Shown here piece by piece: positions 11,293 to 23,574 of a stretch of 64,000 bases of DNA (position 1 is its first letter; every line of letters starts with the position of its first letter). The DNA lies in contig NW_006768766.1 in the NCBI RefSeq assembly GCF_000204055.1, forward strand, positions 962,706-1,026,705, written 5' to 3'. Source of the stretch: Melampsora larici-populina 98AG31. Taxonomy: Eukaryota > Basidiomycota > Pucciniomycetes > Pucciniales > Melampsoraceae. The position numbers were made by a program, and so were the translations under genes. The notes beneath the pieces are model-generated. The model saw only the letters and a program-made list of their open reading frames with translations, made no database searches and was not told the DNA's origin.

Positions 11293-13225
11293 CTATATTA
11301 CTACTTCTGTACCAACTTGCTCGGCCCAATCGAAATCCATCTTGTCCACTGACTTGTAATGTTTCAGCGGCGTCTTGATCTTCTGTAGCATGAACTGCTT
11401 CATCAGGTCCACAGTCTTGTTAAGCGGTGAAATCATTGCACAGTTCAAGTAGTAAAGGGTGAGCTGCGTCCACTCCTTCTTGGCAACCAGTTTGTGTACC
11501 TCTGAGTAAAACTTGAACATGAGAGATTTGTCAAACTGAGCGGATTGCTTGTAATACTTTATATTAACATGTTTCAGTTCTACCATTGCAACTGGATCTT
11601 GTTGGAGACTTCCAGAACCTAACCTTAGCAGCCAAACGGCGAAGTCCTCACCTCCGGTCCCATCTCCCATTTCCACACCGCGTAGCCGAAGGTTCTTTGT
11701 TAGCCTGAACTGTGCCACAGACGGCCAAATGTAACTATGCTTGATTGATGCACGCACTGCGTCCAGCAGGCTCCCGTGCACTACTACCGGTAGTATCTGG
11801 CGGAAGTCACCAGAGAATAGAGTGACAATACCCCCAAAAGGCTCATTGTATGATCCGAAGTCTTGTAAGGACCGGTCAACGCACTCCACCGCCGACTTGT
11901 TCATCATTGAGATTTCGTCCCACACCATGAACTGTGCCTGCAGCAGCATTAGGCCTACTTTGTCTGTTCTGGTGAAGCTACATGTTGAGGTATTGTTAGG
12001 TTTGAGAGGAATTCCAAGTTGTGAATGTGCTGTACCCCCGTTTAATAAGAGTAACAATGAAATGCCAGAAGAAGCAACACAACAAAGGGTAAACCATGCC
12101 CGTTACAGTAGTGTAAACAGAGGTTAAGGAGGAAGGTTTTACCACATCCACCGGGACCGTCTACAAACAGTAGCCCCCCCTCACAATCTTCAATCACTGT
12201 TTGTACATATTCAAATACCGTCCTTTTCTCTGCTGTCAGGCGTGACAAATTTGCCTTGAGGTAATTTTTGCTGCACTCTCTAGTGGTACCGTTCTCATTG
12301 TCGTAAGCTGTTGGACCACCAATTGCAAATAATAAACTCTGGTCGACTGAATCCAAGCCAACGTCTGCTAGAGTTTTCCCCACATGGCTGATTATGTTTT
12401 CCATTAGAGAAAGTGTGTAGTTGTTGATCTGCGCAGTCGTTGGCTGGATGGTTGAAGACACAAGCGCCAGCATGTACTCACAGTTGTCCAATAGGTCATC
12501 AACATGGTTAGACCAAACTCGCATGGGGTTCGCAGGCGGGATATGTACTAATATCAACCCAAATAATTCACGCAACTGCCTGCCCGTCTTGAAGCGTGCT
12601 GCCTCGGTGAGACAGGCCTCAATATGGGTGTCTGACATCAAGAGACTCATTGCATCAGCGGCAGCGCGGTAGCTCTTGTATACTTCCCCACCTATGCTCC
12701 TGATCGCACAGAATGAGACTGGTCCCCTTAAATGAGTCAGAAGTAATTGGAGATAATATCTTTTGCCGTGGCTTGGACCTGCAAAGTGTAGACGACTAAT
12801 TGAAAATGTGTTGTTTGCGCAAGCAATTCACTGCTTGTCTTCTTTTGACCACCAGTAGTGCTCTGTCATGTCCATGTAGAGTAATGATTGCACCATGCCT
12901 TAGTATGGCATTCATTGCACATAGATTGAAAAACTCAGTGAGAGTTGTGCCTGATGCCCTTCCAGGGTTAATCACATTGACCAGTTCTTTGGTGTTATTG
13001 AAATAGACTGTATGTGCAATTTCTAGGTGTAGCGCAAGGCAAGTTACGGATGGCCATTGACCCAAAAGGACAAATTTGTACAATTGCCAAACAGCTAATC
13101 AAGGCAGATGTAAGCTCGTAGTCCAGTCATATTGAGAGAATTTGAAGAGGCTCACCTTCTGCTGCTGCAAGCTCGCAACCATCAATGAAATTGTCTGGCT
13201 CATTCTCAACCTCTTGATTCACCTT
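11293..13225 (-). pseudogene. Helitron PIF1-like helicase, truncated and frameshifted
   Basis: Pieces in order on the minus strand: a segment around 13225-13155 (EPDNFIDGCELAAAE), an intron, then 13105-12796 with LLGQWPSVTCLALHL and TLTEFFNLCA. Next is a block reading YYLQLLLTHLRGPVSF, then the Walker A motif DGPGGCGKTFLLN (near 12150), NGGTAHSQLGIPL, WDEISMMNK (Walker B) and FSGDFRQILPVV. This order is that of the helicase half of a Helitron RepHel protein. One-base frame changes occur near 12805-12815 and near 12080. The Rep nuclease half is absent, and the C-terminus ends at the AGTACT repeat. It is a dead fragment. Confidence 0.8.
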
Positions 13226-13235
13226 GTTTATATTG

Positions 13236-14545
13236 GGATTGTATTTGTTCATTTCATCATACTATTTGTTATTTCTCTTCATCTATTTCTATAATGCTTC
13301 AAGGGAAAAAGTATTCCATGCATTGACTTGTCCAAGTGTGTTATTCATAGAATTATATGTACAACCCAATGTTCTGTGTTATCCTTCCTTAAAACCTGAG
13401 CAGAATTAATTCATCATCTCTTCACATTTTGAAATTGATATTTTGCCATGAGAGTATTGTCAGTATGTCCTGATTATCAATCTTTTCACAAATTATAAGA
13501 CTTCTCAACATACCTCTTTAAATATTAGATACATCATATCAAATGTGCACAGTATACAGGTCTTTGTCTTCATCTATTCCTATCAATGCTTTGAGGGAAA
13601 ATTTAAAAACGTTCCACACATTGACCTGTCTAAGTATCATTTATGGAATCATATGTACATCCCAATGTTTTGTCTTCTCCTTTCTTAAAACCGGATCAGA
13701 ATCAATTCATCATTCCTTCAGACTTTGAATTTGGTCTTGTTGCTTGAAAGCCACTCATCCACTGCTTTTACAAAGCAAAACCTCAATGATAATACCACTG
13801 ATTTCATTCATTTCCAAAAAGTTCGAAAACTAAATTCATTTTCAAGCTTTGGGACAGAAGATGTTCAGAACACAGCATGATAAGTGTATCGTATGACACC
13901 TTATTTGGAGAGCAATCATCAAAAATTCAATAACTTATACAATACATGATACAAAGTGTGATTTGTTTCAGACATACTACAGATACTCTTTTCCAGTGAT
14001 CTTGTAATTTTGGGACTTGGGTATATTGATCTTGCTTATGTTGCGTGCAAGCCAGAATCCAGCAAAGTCAAGGAAAAGGGCCTTGGCCAAATGATATCGA
14101 TTCAACTCACGAGGCTCCCACCTTCCTGTGCAAAGAACCACATCTTTCAAAAAATCAACTATGTACAACTAGAGAATGAAAAGTTGGGTTCCATAAGATC
14201 ATTTGTGACAAGTGAGAAGTTGACCGCTTGGAGAGTAGAGGGGGATTTATTTGAGGTTGTGGTTTTGTGGACTTGGTGGACTGAGGGAATCAAGAGACTT
14301 CATCCAAAGGAGACTTCGTCCGAAGTACAAGCGTTTTAGTAGCAGCCTTCCTCTGCTGATTCGGAGCTGCATGTTGTGAGTTGAGACAAATCCATGACAA
14401 GTTGTGTTTGGAGAGGAAGATGTGAGAATGTATGATGTACAGGTCACAGTGACCGTAACCCTTTACCGCTGGGATGGTGACAGTTTGTTTCAGCACCGGT
14501 CAATCTTTCTGATATCCACTTCTTCGCAATATCATCCATTCTCAA
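13236..14545. repeat. No gene; diverged direct repeat
   Basis: A stretch of about 158 bp at 13278-13435 recurs, diverged, at 13568-13735; both start CTTCATCTATT and share TTAAAACC(T/G)GA(G/T)CAGAAT. The rest to 14545 holds nothing I recognise. The left end of the Plavaka element should lie here, but I cannot place it. Confidence 0.55.
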
Positions 14546-17500
14546 ATGTCGTCTTTGCCCAAGATCCATCTTTGCGACTGCACAGAATTGGGATGCGCAA
14601 GTCAGGCCTTTAAACTCGGCGGAGTTTTATATTGCGGAGTCAACCGAAGCAAGAAAAACGCAGCAGCACACGCAAGCAAGCTAGAAGCCATTCAGAAAGC
14701 AAGTCAGCACTCTGTGAATGGCCTCCCACCGCAAGTTTGAAACAATCAAGATAGGGATCAGTCATTGCACACACTGACAAGAACGGTACCCAGGGTTGCA
14801 CATGAAAAATTTGTTGTATAAACTTATCTGATTCTGATGAGCCTTTGTTCCTCTTGGTGCATGGCCTATCTAGAGGCGGCAAAGGTCTTTGAGTACTGGA
14901 AATATCCCAAATAATGTCCAGCAACCCCCACGATTTCAGCACAAGGAGCGGACTCTTTTGATAGACAATATGCATTATGATGAAGTTCCGGATGAAGGAT
15001 CCCCAATTAGATCAAATCAGACATCCCCGCCATCCCGATGGGTTGACACTTCCACATATTGTATCCGGGGTGTTCATCTTTGTCATCCATCTTGTCTGAT
15101 TGCTATGCTCATGGCGGCTCACAGCAACATCACCTCCAAGACTAGTCACCAACAATGTTGCCAGATGCTTCATTTTTCTAAGTTTCAAATCCAACAAGCA
15201 CATTTTGAAACAAAGTACACAGGTGTTCCATTTTGGGATGAGATACCAACCAGTCTTGCTACCGTCTTTGACCGTCTCAAATTGAACATCAAAATCAACT
15301 CCAAGCTCTGCCGTCCTACCTGCTTTGCACTGAATGGTACAGCCTATCCAAAGAACCAAGCCAACTACAAGCTGAACTGTGATCATATGCGATTCATGAA
15401 GGATCCAACCAAGAAGAGACAAAAACCAGAGGAAATTGTCCGTCACCCTTGTAATGCCGCCCTCTATACACCTTTGCTGAAAGCTCATTGTATTTTTTAT
15501 CATCAGTCCTAAAAGGTATCGTTGGCCAAAATGATGATGCTGCCTGAATTTTAGTACAATTTAGATGCTTCATTACGCTATACAAAGGATGATCCTTTGG
15601 TAATGTCAGATATATGGGACGGCACAGTGTGGAAGACATTTGAATTTTTGGGGGGTCTCTACACTCGGAGAAGTGGTCATTTAGTGTTTGGATTTTACTG
15701 CGACTGGTTTAACCCTCATGGTGGCAGATCTCGGCGACAAATCTCAACTGGAAATCTCCATCTTGTCTGCTTCAATCTCCCTCCCACAATTCGATACAAA
15801 CGAGAATACTTGTTTCTCTATGCTATTGTTCCCGGTCCACGTGAACCCAAATTGGATCAAATCAGTCACGTCTTGCGACCGTTGATCACTGAGCTCAAAG
15901 ACCTTTGGAAAGGTGTTCACTTTACATCAACGGCAAAATACCCTAATGGCCGCCTCATTCGAGTTGCTCTGTGGCCACTTATCGCTGACTTGGTTGCAAT
16001 GAGGAAGATCTCCGGATTTGCATCGCATTCTGCAACTCACTTTTGCGCTCATTGCAATTTAACAGACATGGATGAGATTGATATGAGTAAGTGGCCAAAA
16101 AGGTGCAATCATCAGATTCATGCCCAGGATTGGCAAGAAGCTTCAAACCTAGCCGAGCAAAATAAGATCTTTGCTCAGTACGGATTGAGATACAGCCTTT
16201 TTTCTGAGCTCCCTTACTGGCAACCGCACAACTTTGTCTCTATAGACATTGTGCACTGCCTTCTTCTTGGAGTTATGAAAGATCATTCAATCTCAATACT
16301 AAATATTGAGCCCGCAGGAAGGTCATTGAAGGCTCTAGAAGAATCAAACGCGGAAAGAGGAATTTATGGAGATTTTGATGTGGGTCATACTGTCTATCAA
16401 TATTCTCCTTCCTGGTCCAAAGTGCACCTGAATCATAAGGCTCATTTGATTGTCTTAGTTTAATCCCCCATTGGGGCTGATTGGCGTTGGAACATCTTTA
16501 GATGCTCCTGTGTTGACGTCTCATTCTGAAAAGAATGTCGAAAACCAAACTGAAACTGCCTATAACAACTCTTCTCGTAATCCTGAACCTTCAGAAGACA
16601 ATGAAAATTCAACTGAACCACTACACCACAACAGCAATACTACCAATTTGCACCGTGCTGATCGGGAATCCAATAGCAAAAACTCCACCAAACTACCTAC
16701 CGTCCCTATGCGCAAGATTTTACCTCAAAAGGTTAAACACTTTGAGATAATCCCTTCACATCTCAGAACTCTATCTCTCGAGTATCTGAAGTCTCCAAGG
16801 TGCAAGGAGGATCCTCCCGCTATCCAAAACTATCAGTTCAACTTCTAATACAAAGCAAAAGAGGACTGAAAGTGAAAACAGCACTGACAGCAGTCAATCC
16901 GATCAAACCGTACGCAAATCTGTCCCTCAACCGCGTAAAAGACCCACACAAAACCAAAAAAGACCTACACGGCAAAAGCAAAAGCAAGCACAAACCAAAT
17001 GTGAAGTTCCATTAGATGCGATAAACTTTCCGCCTGCAGATTTGTATAGCCTCCATCAGGCCATGAGAAACGCACAAACACCTTCCTGGATGACTCGTGT
17101 CCCTACAAAAATTGGGACAGTAAGTTTGGGGTATATAAAGGCTTCCGAATGGCTAACTTTCTACACAGTGTATATGGTTCTTGCAACCATTCCACCAATC
17201 CCCAGCGTCAGATCATGTGCCAGAGTATCATAAAGGTTGTAGAGATAGCCAACCTCACTGTATCTCGGACTTGGACCAAGGATGATGTATCAAAGTTACA
17301 GTCCAATATGCATTGGTCGCACGTCAGCGTCAAATCAAACATGCACTTTCTTCAACATGTACTGGAAATTGCACGTCTTTTTGGTCCCCCTGCTGCCACA
17401 GCTAGTTATTTTGGTGAACGTATCAACGGAGCTCTATCTGAAATTCAAAACAATCGTCATCCTGGTATGTCCTTCTGCTTTTCTTCATCTCTCTGTGGTT

Positions 17501-17965
17501 TTGCTGATGATCCGTTTTGCAGATGAATTGGACAAGACTTTCTGTACTGCCTTCTCTTGCGAGGGATATTTTCTTGCTCTCTTGAATCAAGCCCCAACAT
17601 TTCTTGATCAAGCGGAAGTGCATATCAGGAATTCAGCCATTGAGTCACTCACAGGTGTTCCATTACCAAAGTGGAAGGATCCATACCTGGACAACCATTC
17701 TTATCAAACATGGCTGAACTTTTTAAACCATGACATCAATCAATGATACAGTCTATTCTCCACTTCAATCAACATTGATTCTCATACGCCACAGATATAT
17801 GACACAGTGCCAGCTCTGATACAAACCACAAAGCGGTTGAAGGTCTCAAGGAAAACTTACTTGAGTGATTCCCTTTCCAAAGGTAACAGCTGGATCTCTT
17901 ATCATCACATAGGGAAGATAGCGTACGGGAAAATCAAATTGTCAATTTCAGGTGTCTCTAAATTT
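14546..17965 (+). pseudogene. Plavaka-type (CACTA-related, Tnp2-like) transposase, copy 1
   Basis: Coding blocks in order: a short N-terminal cysteine motif LCDCTELGCA (14546-14740), a linker (14889-15512), the core (15597-16463) with DIWDGTVWKTF, RRSGHLVFGFYCDWFNP, CFNLPPTIRYKREY, VPGPREPKLDQ, PLITELKDLWKGV and HFCAHCNL, then LPYWQPHNFVSIDIVHCLLLG. The C-terminal domain (17042-17523) includes PSWMTRVPTKIG, TVYMVL and FGPPAATASYFGERI. A GTATGT intron (17466-17522) and a diverged tail reach 17965. TAA (15510) and TAG (15552) interrupt the frame, and further shifts occur near 16460, 16850 and 17150. It is homologous block by block to the gene at 48038-51449 on the minus strand. The MULE fragment abuts its 3' end. 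Confidence 0.8.
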
Positions 17966-18022
17966 TTGGACTAGCACACAAACATGGAAAGTCAGTATGA
18001 ATAAGACCTGAACTGAGACTTA

Positions 18023-19849
18023 CACTCACAACCACGACCCATTTACTGTTGCGGAAAACCTTGCCGTATACCAAAAGCTTACCAAAGCCCAGAAGAAAGA
18101 AATCTGTATTCTTTCCAATGCCGGCTTAAAACCAAGAAATATCAGACAGATCCTAGCTCGCGACACATCAAACCCTCCCCCACTGATTCAAGACATCAAC
18201 AACGTACGCGCACAGCATTGAGATAAATGGTTGAAAGGAAGGTCTCCAATGCAAGGTCTGATGGATCTTCTGAAAGAAAAGGATTGGGCCACTCGAGTTC
18301 AAACTGACTCCGATGGCAAAGTAACCGGCTTACTGTTTGCAAGTCCTGATGGTATACAGCTTGGAAGACGCTTTCCAACTGTCCTAGGATTGGACAGCAC
18401 ATACAACACAAATCGGTTCAAGTTTCCAATGCTTCACGTTGTAGGAACTACAAATACCCATTGGTCCTTTACTCTGGTGGTTATCTTTATGTCAAACGAA
18501 TCTGAAGCGTCTTACGAGTGGGCTCTGACCCAGCTGCAAGCTGTGGTTTTCAATACCAAGACAACAGTTTTACCCAGCACATTCTCCACCGATTGCGAGT
18601 TGGCACTGATCAACGCTATTCAGAAAGTCTTCCCAGGTTCGCATCACCTCCTCTGTATCTGGCAATACAACCAGAATTTGTTGAAAAACTGTCGTAGCAA
18701 AGTTAAGAACACAGATGGCAAGGTTGATACTGCTGAATGGGAAGTGTTCTTAAAGCTATGGAATTCTTTCTGTTCATCATCAACCCAAGTAGATCACAAT
18801 GCCAATCTTGAGGCAGTTACACATTTCTCTAAGAAGCATAACTTCTACAATTATCTCAAAAATACGTGGCTCAAACATAGTCACAAGTTTGTTGTTTTAT
18901 TCACATCCTCTCACCTGCACTTTGGTAATTCGAGTACATCCCGAGTTGAGGGAGCCCACAAACACATCAAGTTGTTCATCTTTGGTGGACAACAAGTTTC
19001 CTATTGTGCTTCCAGTCACTTGCTCATGCATTGTCACATCAAATCAACAAGTACGTTGGGCATGAGGGTATTGAGACAAATAAAACACTCAGCAATCTTC
19101 TGAAAGCTTTCAGTCTTCTCCTGAGCAAGATTACACGTTTTGCCATTCTGAAAGTCCAACAACAGTACAATCTTATACCCAATTGTGCTAGTTGCATGTG
19201 CACTGGAAGTTTCCGTGGTGCGTGGGGTATGCCTTGTGCACATGAGCTAAGAGATAGCCTATGTACTGAAAGTCTCCTCTCACCTGATAACTTCCACAAT
19301 CAGTGGAAGTTGGGGCTTGATCTTTTGATCCCAACATGTGACAACATAAGAGCAAGGTTGAAAAGTAAAATCGAACTCTTGTCCAACCTACCCGAGCATC
19401 AGCTTTGCCAAGTACATAGCGAGATTGAGATGATTGAGTCAAACCGGTACTCACTGGTGATGATTTCCAATCCCAACATCATAACCAACGGTCTGGGTCG
19501 CCCTACACTCAACGCTCAAAAGAAAAGGTCAAAAAACTCAACGGACCAATACAAATCTAACTTTGAAATTTTGGAAGAGCGAAACAAACGGCCTTACACT
19601 TGTAGCAAATGTCATGGACGTGGTCATCAAGCAAATAACTGTACACCTGCTCTAGCTGAAGCATCTGCTCAGTATCCAATGCCAGAGCACCCTTCCCAGG
19701 CCCCAAAAAAAGTGAACTTTAAATGTAGCCAGTGCAAGAAGGAAGGACATCACCGTAATAAGTGTCCTCAGAATCAAGAACTTACAGCAGAAGCACCTCT
19801 GGCGCACAGACTCTACGATGAAGAACCGTTTGTAGCTTGTGTAATCTGA
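18023..19849 (+). pseudogene. MULE (FAR1-like) transposase with SWIM and zinc knuckles
   Basis: The order is THNHD (FAR1-like), a segment with GLKPRNIRQILA, then the MULE transposase core: VLGLDSTYNTNRF (first D), FSTDCELALINAI (second D) and SRVEGAHKHIK (E). A degenerate SWIM-type cysteine/histidine segment (CMCTGSFRG...CAHEL) follows, then two CCHC knuckles, CSKCHGRGHQANNC and CSQCKKEGHHRNKC. An in-frame TGA at 18219-18221 and two frame changes around 18990-19010 break it. The N-terminal DNA-binding part is missing where it meets the Plavaka element. Its last 55 bp recur inverted at 30466-30521. Confidence 0.8.
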
Positions 19850-20375
19850 ACGGTGTCGAGCCCCAAAGCAGTAGACAGACTACTCCGACGCTCAGACTAG
19901 TTACATATCGCGGGCTCAAGTCACAGTCGAGTCATTTTCAGACTAGTCTGGCCCCACTAAACAAAATCTGACTTGTACAAACTCGAACATCAGCCAGACC
20001 AGTCTGACAGCACTACACAGCATCCCAGACTAGTATGTACACTGGATCCAGACCAGTCTGTCTGGTCTCAAAAGACTCCTGACCAGTCTGGTCTTGACAG
20101 ACCCGTCTAGATCTGACTACTCGCCTCAAATTTCAGATGGGTCTGTTCAGACCAGTCTGATCTCCATCCACGAAGATGGACAACACGCCAGACTGGTCTG
20201 TGTTGTATCATCAACACTCGACAGACCCATCTGAATCTGACTACAGTCACCCAACACAACACTCACTCAAATTTCAGATCGGTCTGTTCAGACCAGTCTG
20301 ATCCTCATCCACAAAGATGGACAACACACCAGACTGGTCTGTGTTGTATCATCGACACCCTCCTCACTATCTAAC
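19795..20375 (+). repeat. MULE 3' tail with CAGAC-NN-GTCTG palindrome clusters
   Basis: After the stop codon of the MULE gene come many copies of CAGACTGGTCTG, CAGACCAGTCTG and CAGACTAGTCTG, which are palindromes or near-palindromes. Two longer tandem-like units (about 20137-20215 and 20275-20360) share GGTCTGTTCAGACCAGTCTG and AAGATGGACAACAC. About 300 bp from 19795 recurs in inverted orientation at 30240-30521. This is probably the subterminal or terminal repeat of the MULE. Confidence 0.7.
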
Positions 20376-21629
20376 ACCTCATTGATCTACGCGTCCATGT
20401 TAGTCAGACTTCTCATGGTACTGAATCGATTTTTAATTGTTCTCGATGCAATCCTCACAGCCTTTCCATAGCCAGTCAGATCAATCTGGCCTTTACCTGG
20501 ATTCTTCAAAACCCTTGCATTGTAGAACGACACCAATCTCAGCTTCAAGCTGATGTCTTGTCATTCAAAACCATACTCATGATATATTATTCTTGAACTT
20601 GGTCAATTTGACAATCCGATTGAAGTCAGTGAGAGTATGAAGAGCCCTTTATGCGACCAAATTTTGACCCAGCCAAAAGACTCCACCTCAAAGAGAAATG
20701 CACCACCAAATCAAATATGAATACAGATATATTCAATGTATTAATGTATCAATGTCAGCGCGATATGTACAGGTGAGAAAGTTTTTTTTTTGATTGAATG
20801 AAGTTGCTGCGTCAGGATTAAACTGTTTGTGAGATATTGGGATTGAAGGCAAAGAGGCTGGAGCAGAGCTAGGAATCGAACTAAATAACAAAATCAGTCA
20901 TTAAACAAAATGAAACAGGACGGGGGAGGGTGGAGATGAGTAAAGTGGAGGTATAGTCAGAAATCGATCCTCATTGATTCTGACTTGATCAAAATGGGTC
21001 TTTGAGCTGATGGATAGTTGTCAAAGATTGGTCGACGGTTAAGAGTGGGCCGGATGTATCAAAGATGAGTGAGTATTGGCTCAAATCAGGGATCTTAATC
21101 GAGTAGGTGGTTGGAAGTGTTGAATTTTGGTTTCAACTTCCTGAAATCTACAGCCCATTCCAATTGATTTAACTTCATATGTATATATGAACGATGAATC
21201 AAATTCAGAATCCAGAGTCCACTATGATTGAATCGTTACATGTTTGTATAAGGGAAATACGTTTTCAAATGAACAAGTGAGACCCTGTAGATTTTGAATG
21301 ACTGGAAGAGGTTTGGTCGGTCAAGTAAATAGATAACAGCATATATGTAATTGAAAAACATTGACTGAAGAGAATTGAGTCTCAGAAAGACAACAAGGGT
21401 AATCTGGATTGAAGTTCGTTTGAAAAAAGAAGAACCAAACGATTTTCATGTAGATGACACATTGAAGGAAAAAAGAAAAAAGAACAAAACAAATTGATTG
21501 ATAAATAGGAGAGCCGGCTGAATGAGGATATTCCAAGGACATAACTTCTGATACGATATGTGGTTATCAATATCAAGAGGTGTCATACTCCTAAAGTCTG
21601 ATAAGATGTTTGCTTACTCGGTGTCAGTG
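20376..21629. other. Gene-free spacer
   Basis: AT-rich sequence. I see no coding region, RNA gene or clear repeat on either strand. Confidence 0.5.
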
Positions 21630-23574
21630 TCAAGCAACGTCACATGTACCTCCCATTGAATCCTGAGTGGTAACTGCAGGTGGTTGAGCTGTTTGAGTCT
21701 CAGATTGAACTGGCTGAGTCTCAGATTGAACTGGTTGAGTCTCCGATTGAGCTGGTTGAGTCGCGGAATGAGCTGGTTGAGTCGCGGAATGAGCTGGTTG
21801 AATCTCGGATTGAGTGGTACCTCCAGCTGGTTGACCTTCACTTGAGCCAGGAAGCTCTAGCAACTTGAGCTTGAACTTGCCACTCCTGATGTCGCTAAGC
21901 CAATTGCGTCGAGCTTTTGTGTCCATAGCCGTGAAACCTTTGTTGAAGTCGGCCATTGATAGAGTACAGTCGGTGGCTCGTTCGACAATGACAGGGATTT
22001 GACGGTCTTTGATGGCTTCAAGAGGATTGGGTACTTGAGGAAAACCCCGAGTCGGAAACCGAGCCTCACCCACAACATCTTCTGCGAGTGGTGAGGTGGT
22101 CGATTAGGGTTGGGTGAGTGGTGAAGCAGAGAGAGAAAACTAAGAACAAAGCAAATGACTCACTTAACATTTCATTCAACTTGGACCTTAAATCATGCTT
22201 GTCAATGTCCGATTGGTTTTTTGGTTTTTGAGCTTGAGCAACAGAGGTATTCTTAGTTCCTGCTAAGACCTCTTTTATAGCATCGAATGTTGAACCGTGT
22301 TGACAATACAGAGGGAAAACTGTCTGAAATTGAGCCTTCTTAGATACCCAATCAGCCATTTCGTTCCGGCTGGTATATTCTCGACACCAACCATTCCCTG
22401 AATCGCTATTGCTGCAAGCAATGATATAATAATCTATCCCCACCAGTTGGTGATCTCGTGCAAGCTAATCAAGATCCATCAGTGAGTGCTTTGTCCGATG
22501 AAAAGAAAGGAAGCTAGAGGAACTTGCCTGCTGAGCTGTCTTCTTGAAACATTGGAGTGACCGTCTTTCTTCCTTTTGAGATGAAGCAGCCGGTGTATTC
22601 AGCTCTTGATCCTTAGCCACCTTTTTCAAATCTACAAGGTCTTTGTAGATAGGACGGTATCGAGCTTCGTCCTCAGGGCTGAGCTTGGGTACCTCAGGGA
22701 CAAGGATGGAGGAGTCGCCAAAGACATCATCGGTGATGGTGACAGCTGAATAGTCTGGATATCCGCCAAGTGCATAAAAAACCGGCGCGGTGAACACACG
22801 GTATTCATCATCGTCGAGCGCTTGATAAGTCTTTGAATTTGCTTGGTTACGGGCTGTAAGCAAATTTGAAGCATCTGGGTGGCCTCAAGGGGGCACTGAG
22901 AATGTAATTTGTGTTAGCAAATCAATCACATCACAGACAGAGAGAGCTTAAAACACTCACTTGCAATATCTTTAGCTGCAAGTGCGAAGCTAAGCCATTG
23001 ATGCCAAGCATTCTCGCCATGTGAACCACCCAGCAAACCCCTGTGGAGTAAGGGCAATAAAAGGTAAAGTGAGTAGAAGTGATAATAGCAAGAACACAGT
23101 TATATGTGTAGTCAAAAAAACTCACAAAGCTCGTTTCAGTTTGATTACACTGACCTTGGCAACCATCGCGAGCATGTGAAGACTATGATCTAGATTCTGG
23201 AGAAGAGCCTGTCCTTCAGAAATAACAGCCGCACTCAACTGATGGTTGGTTGATTTCTGTTTGTGTAACTGTTCCTCAATGCGTCCGAGAGGCCAATGAG
23301 TCTTTGCTTTATGATAGTTCTGTAACGTGATTTTACTGAGTTCAAGATCTTGTTCATCATCTACACGATTGGTTCCAGAAGATGTTTGCTGAGTAGCCGA
23401 CGGGGCAGGCAGTTGATTAGAGTCTGTAGACGCGCTTGCATCTTCGGACTGATTGACACGTGCACAAGGTGGCTGACGTCGGGAGCGTTTAGCTGCTGGT
23501 AAATCGGTAGGTTGTGACCGTCCTTCCGGATTAGAACGACTGACACGTGTGGTGGTTTTTCGGGATGGGGCCAT
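21630..23574 (-). CDS. Unknown five-exon rust protein with C-terminal heptad repeats
   Basis: Exons on the minus strand are 23574-23126, 23040-22961, 22874-22528, 22464-22164 and 22081-21630. Phases are consistent throughout, giving 542 residues. Donors are GTGAGT, GTGAGT, GCAAGT (a GC-AG intron) and GTGAGT. The protein has a basic, Ser/Pro-rich N-terminus, a segment with WHQWLSFALAAKDIA, FYALGGYPDYSAVTITDDVF, then YYIIACSNSDSGNGWCREYT and FPLYCQHGSTFDAI. It ends in five or six degenerate QPAHSAT/QPVQSET heptads. No signal peptide or membrane segment is evident. I do not know its function. It resembles, from memory, a large uncharacterised family of rust proteins. It is one of the few unbroken genes here, lying between transposon remnants. 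Confidence 0.75.

Larger units (their letters stand above)
8205..11307. repeat. AGTACT-rich self-complementary low-complexity DNA, interrupted
   Basis: Degenerate strings built from AGTACT, ATAGTAC and CCATAGTAC fill about 8205-9190, resume at 10735-10862 and recur at 11228-11307. The hexamer AGTACT is its own reverse complement, so the tract can pair with itself at many offsets. It is interrupted by an imperfect inverted-repeat insert at 8629-8738, by the TIR element at 9194-10734 and by unique DNA at 10863-11227. The last patch abuts the truncated end of the Helitron helicase. Confidence 0.8.

Noticed and set aside
20040..20360. CAGACTGGTCTG clusters as a CRISPR array
   Set aside because: Units are short palindromes at irregular spacing in a fungal MULE tail, without uniform repeats or spacers.
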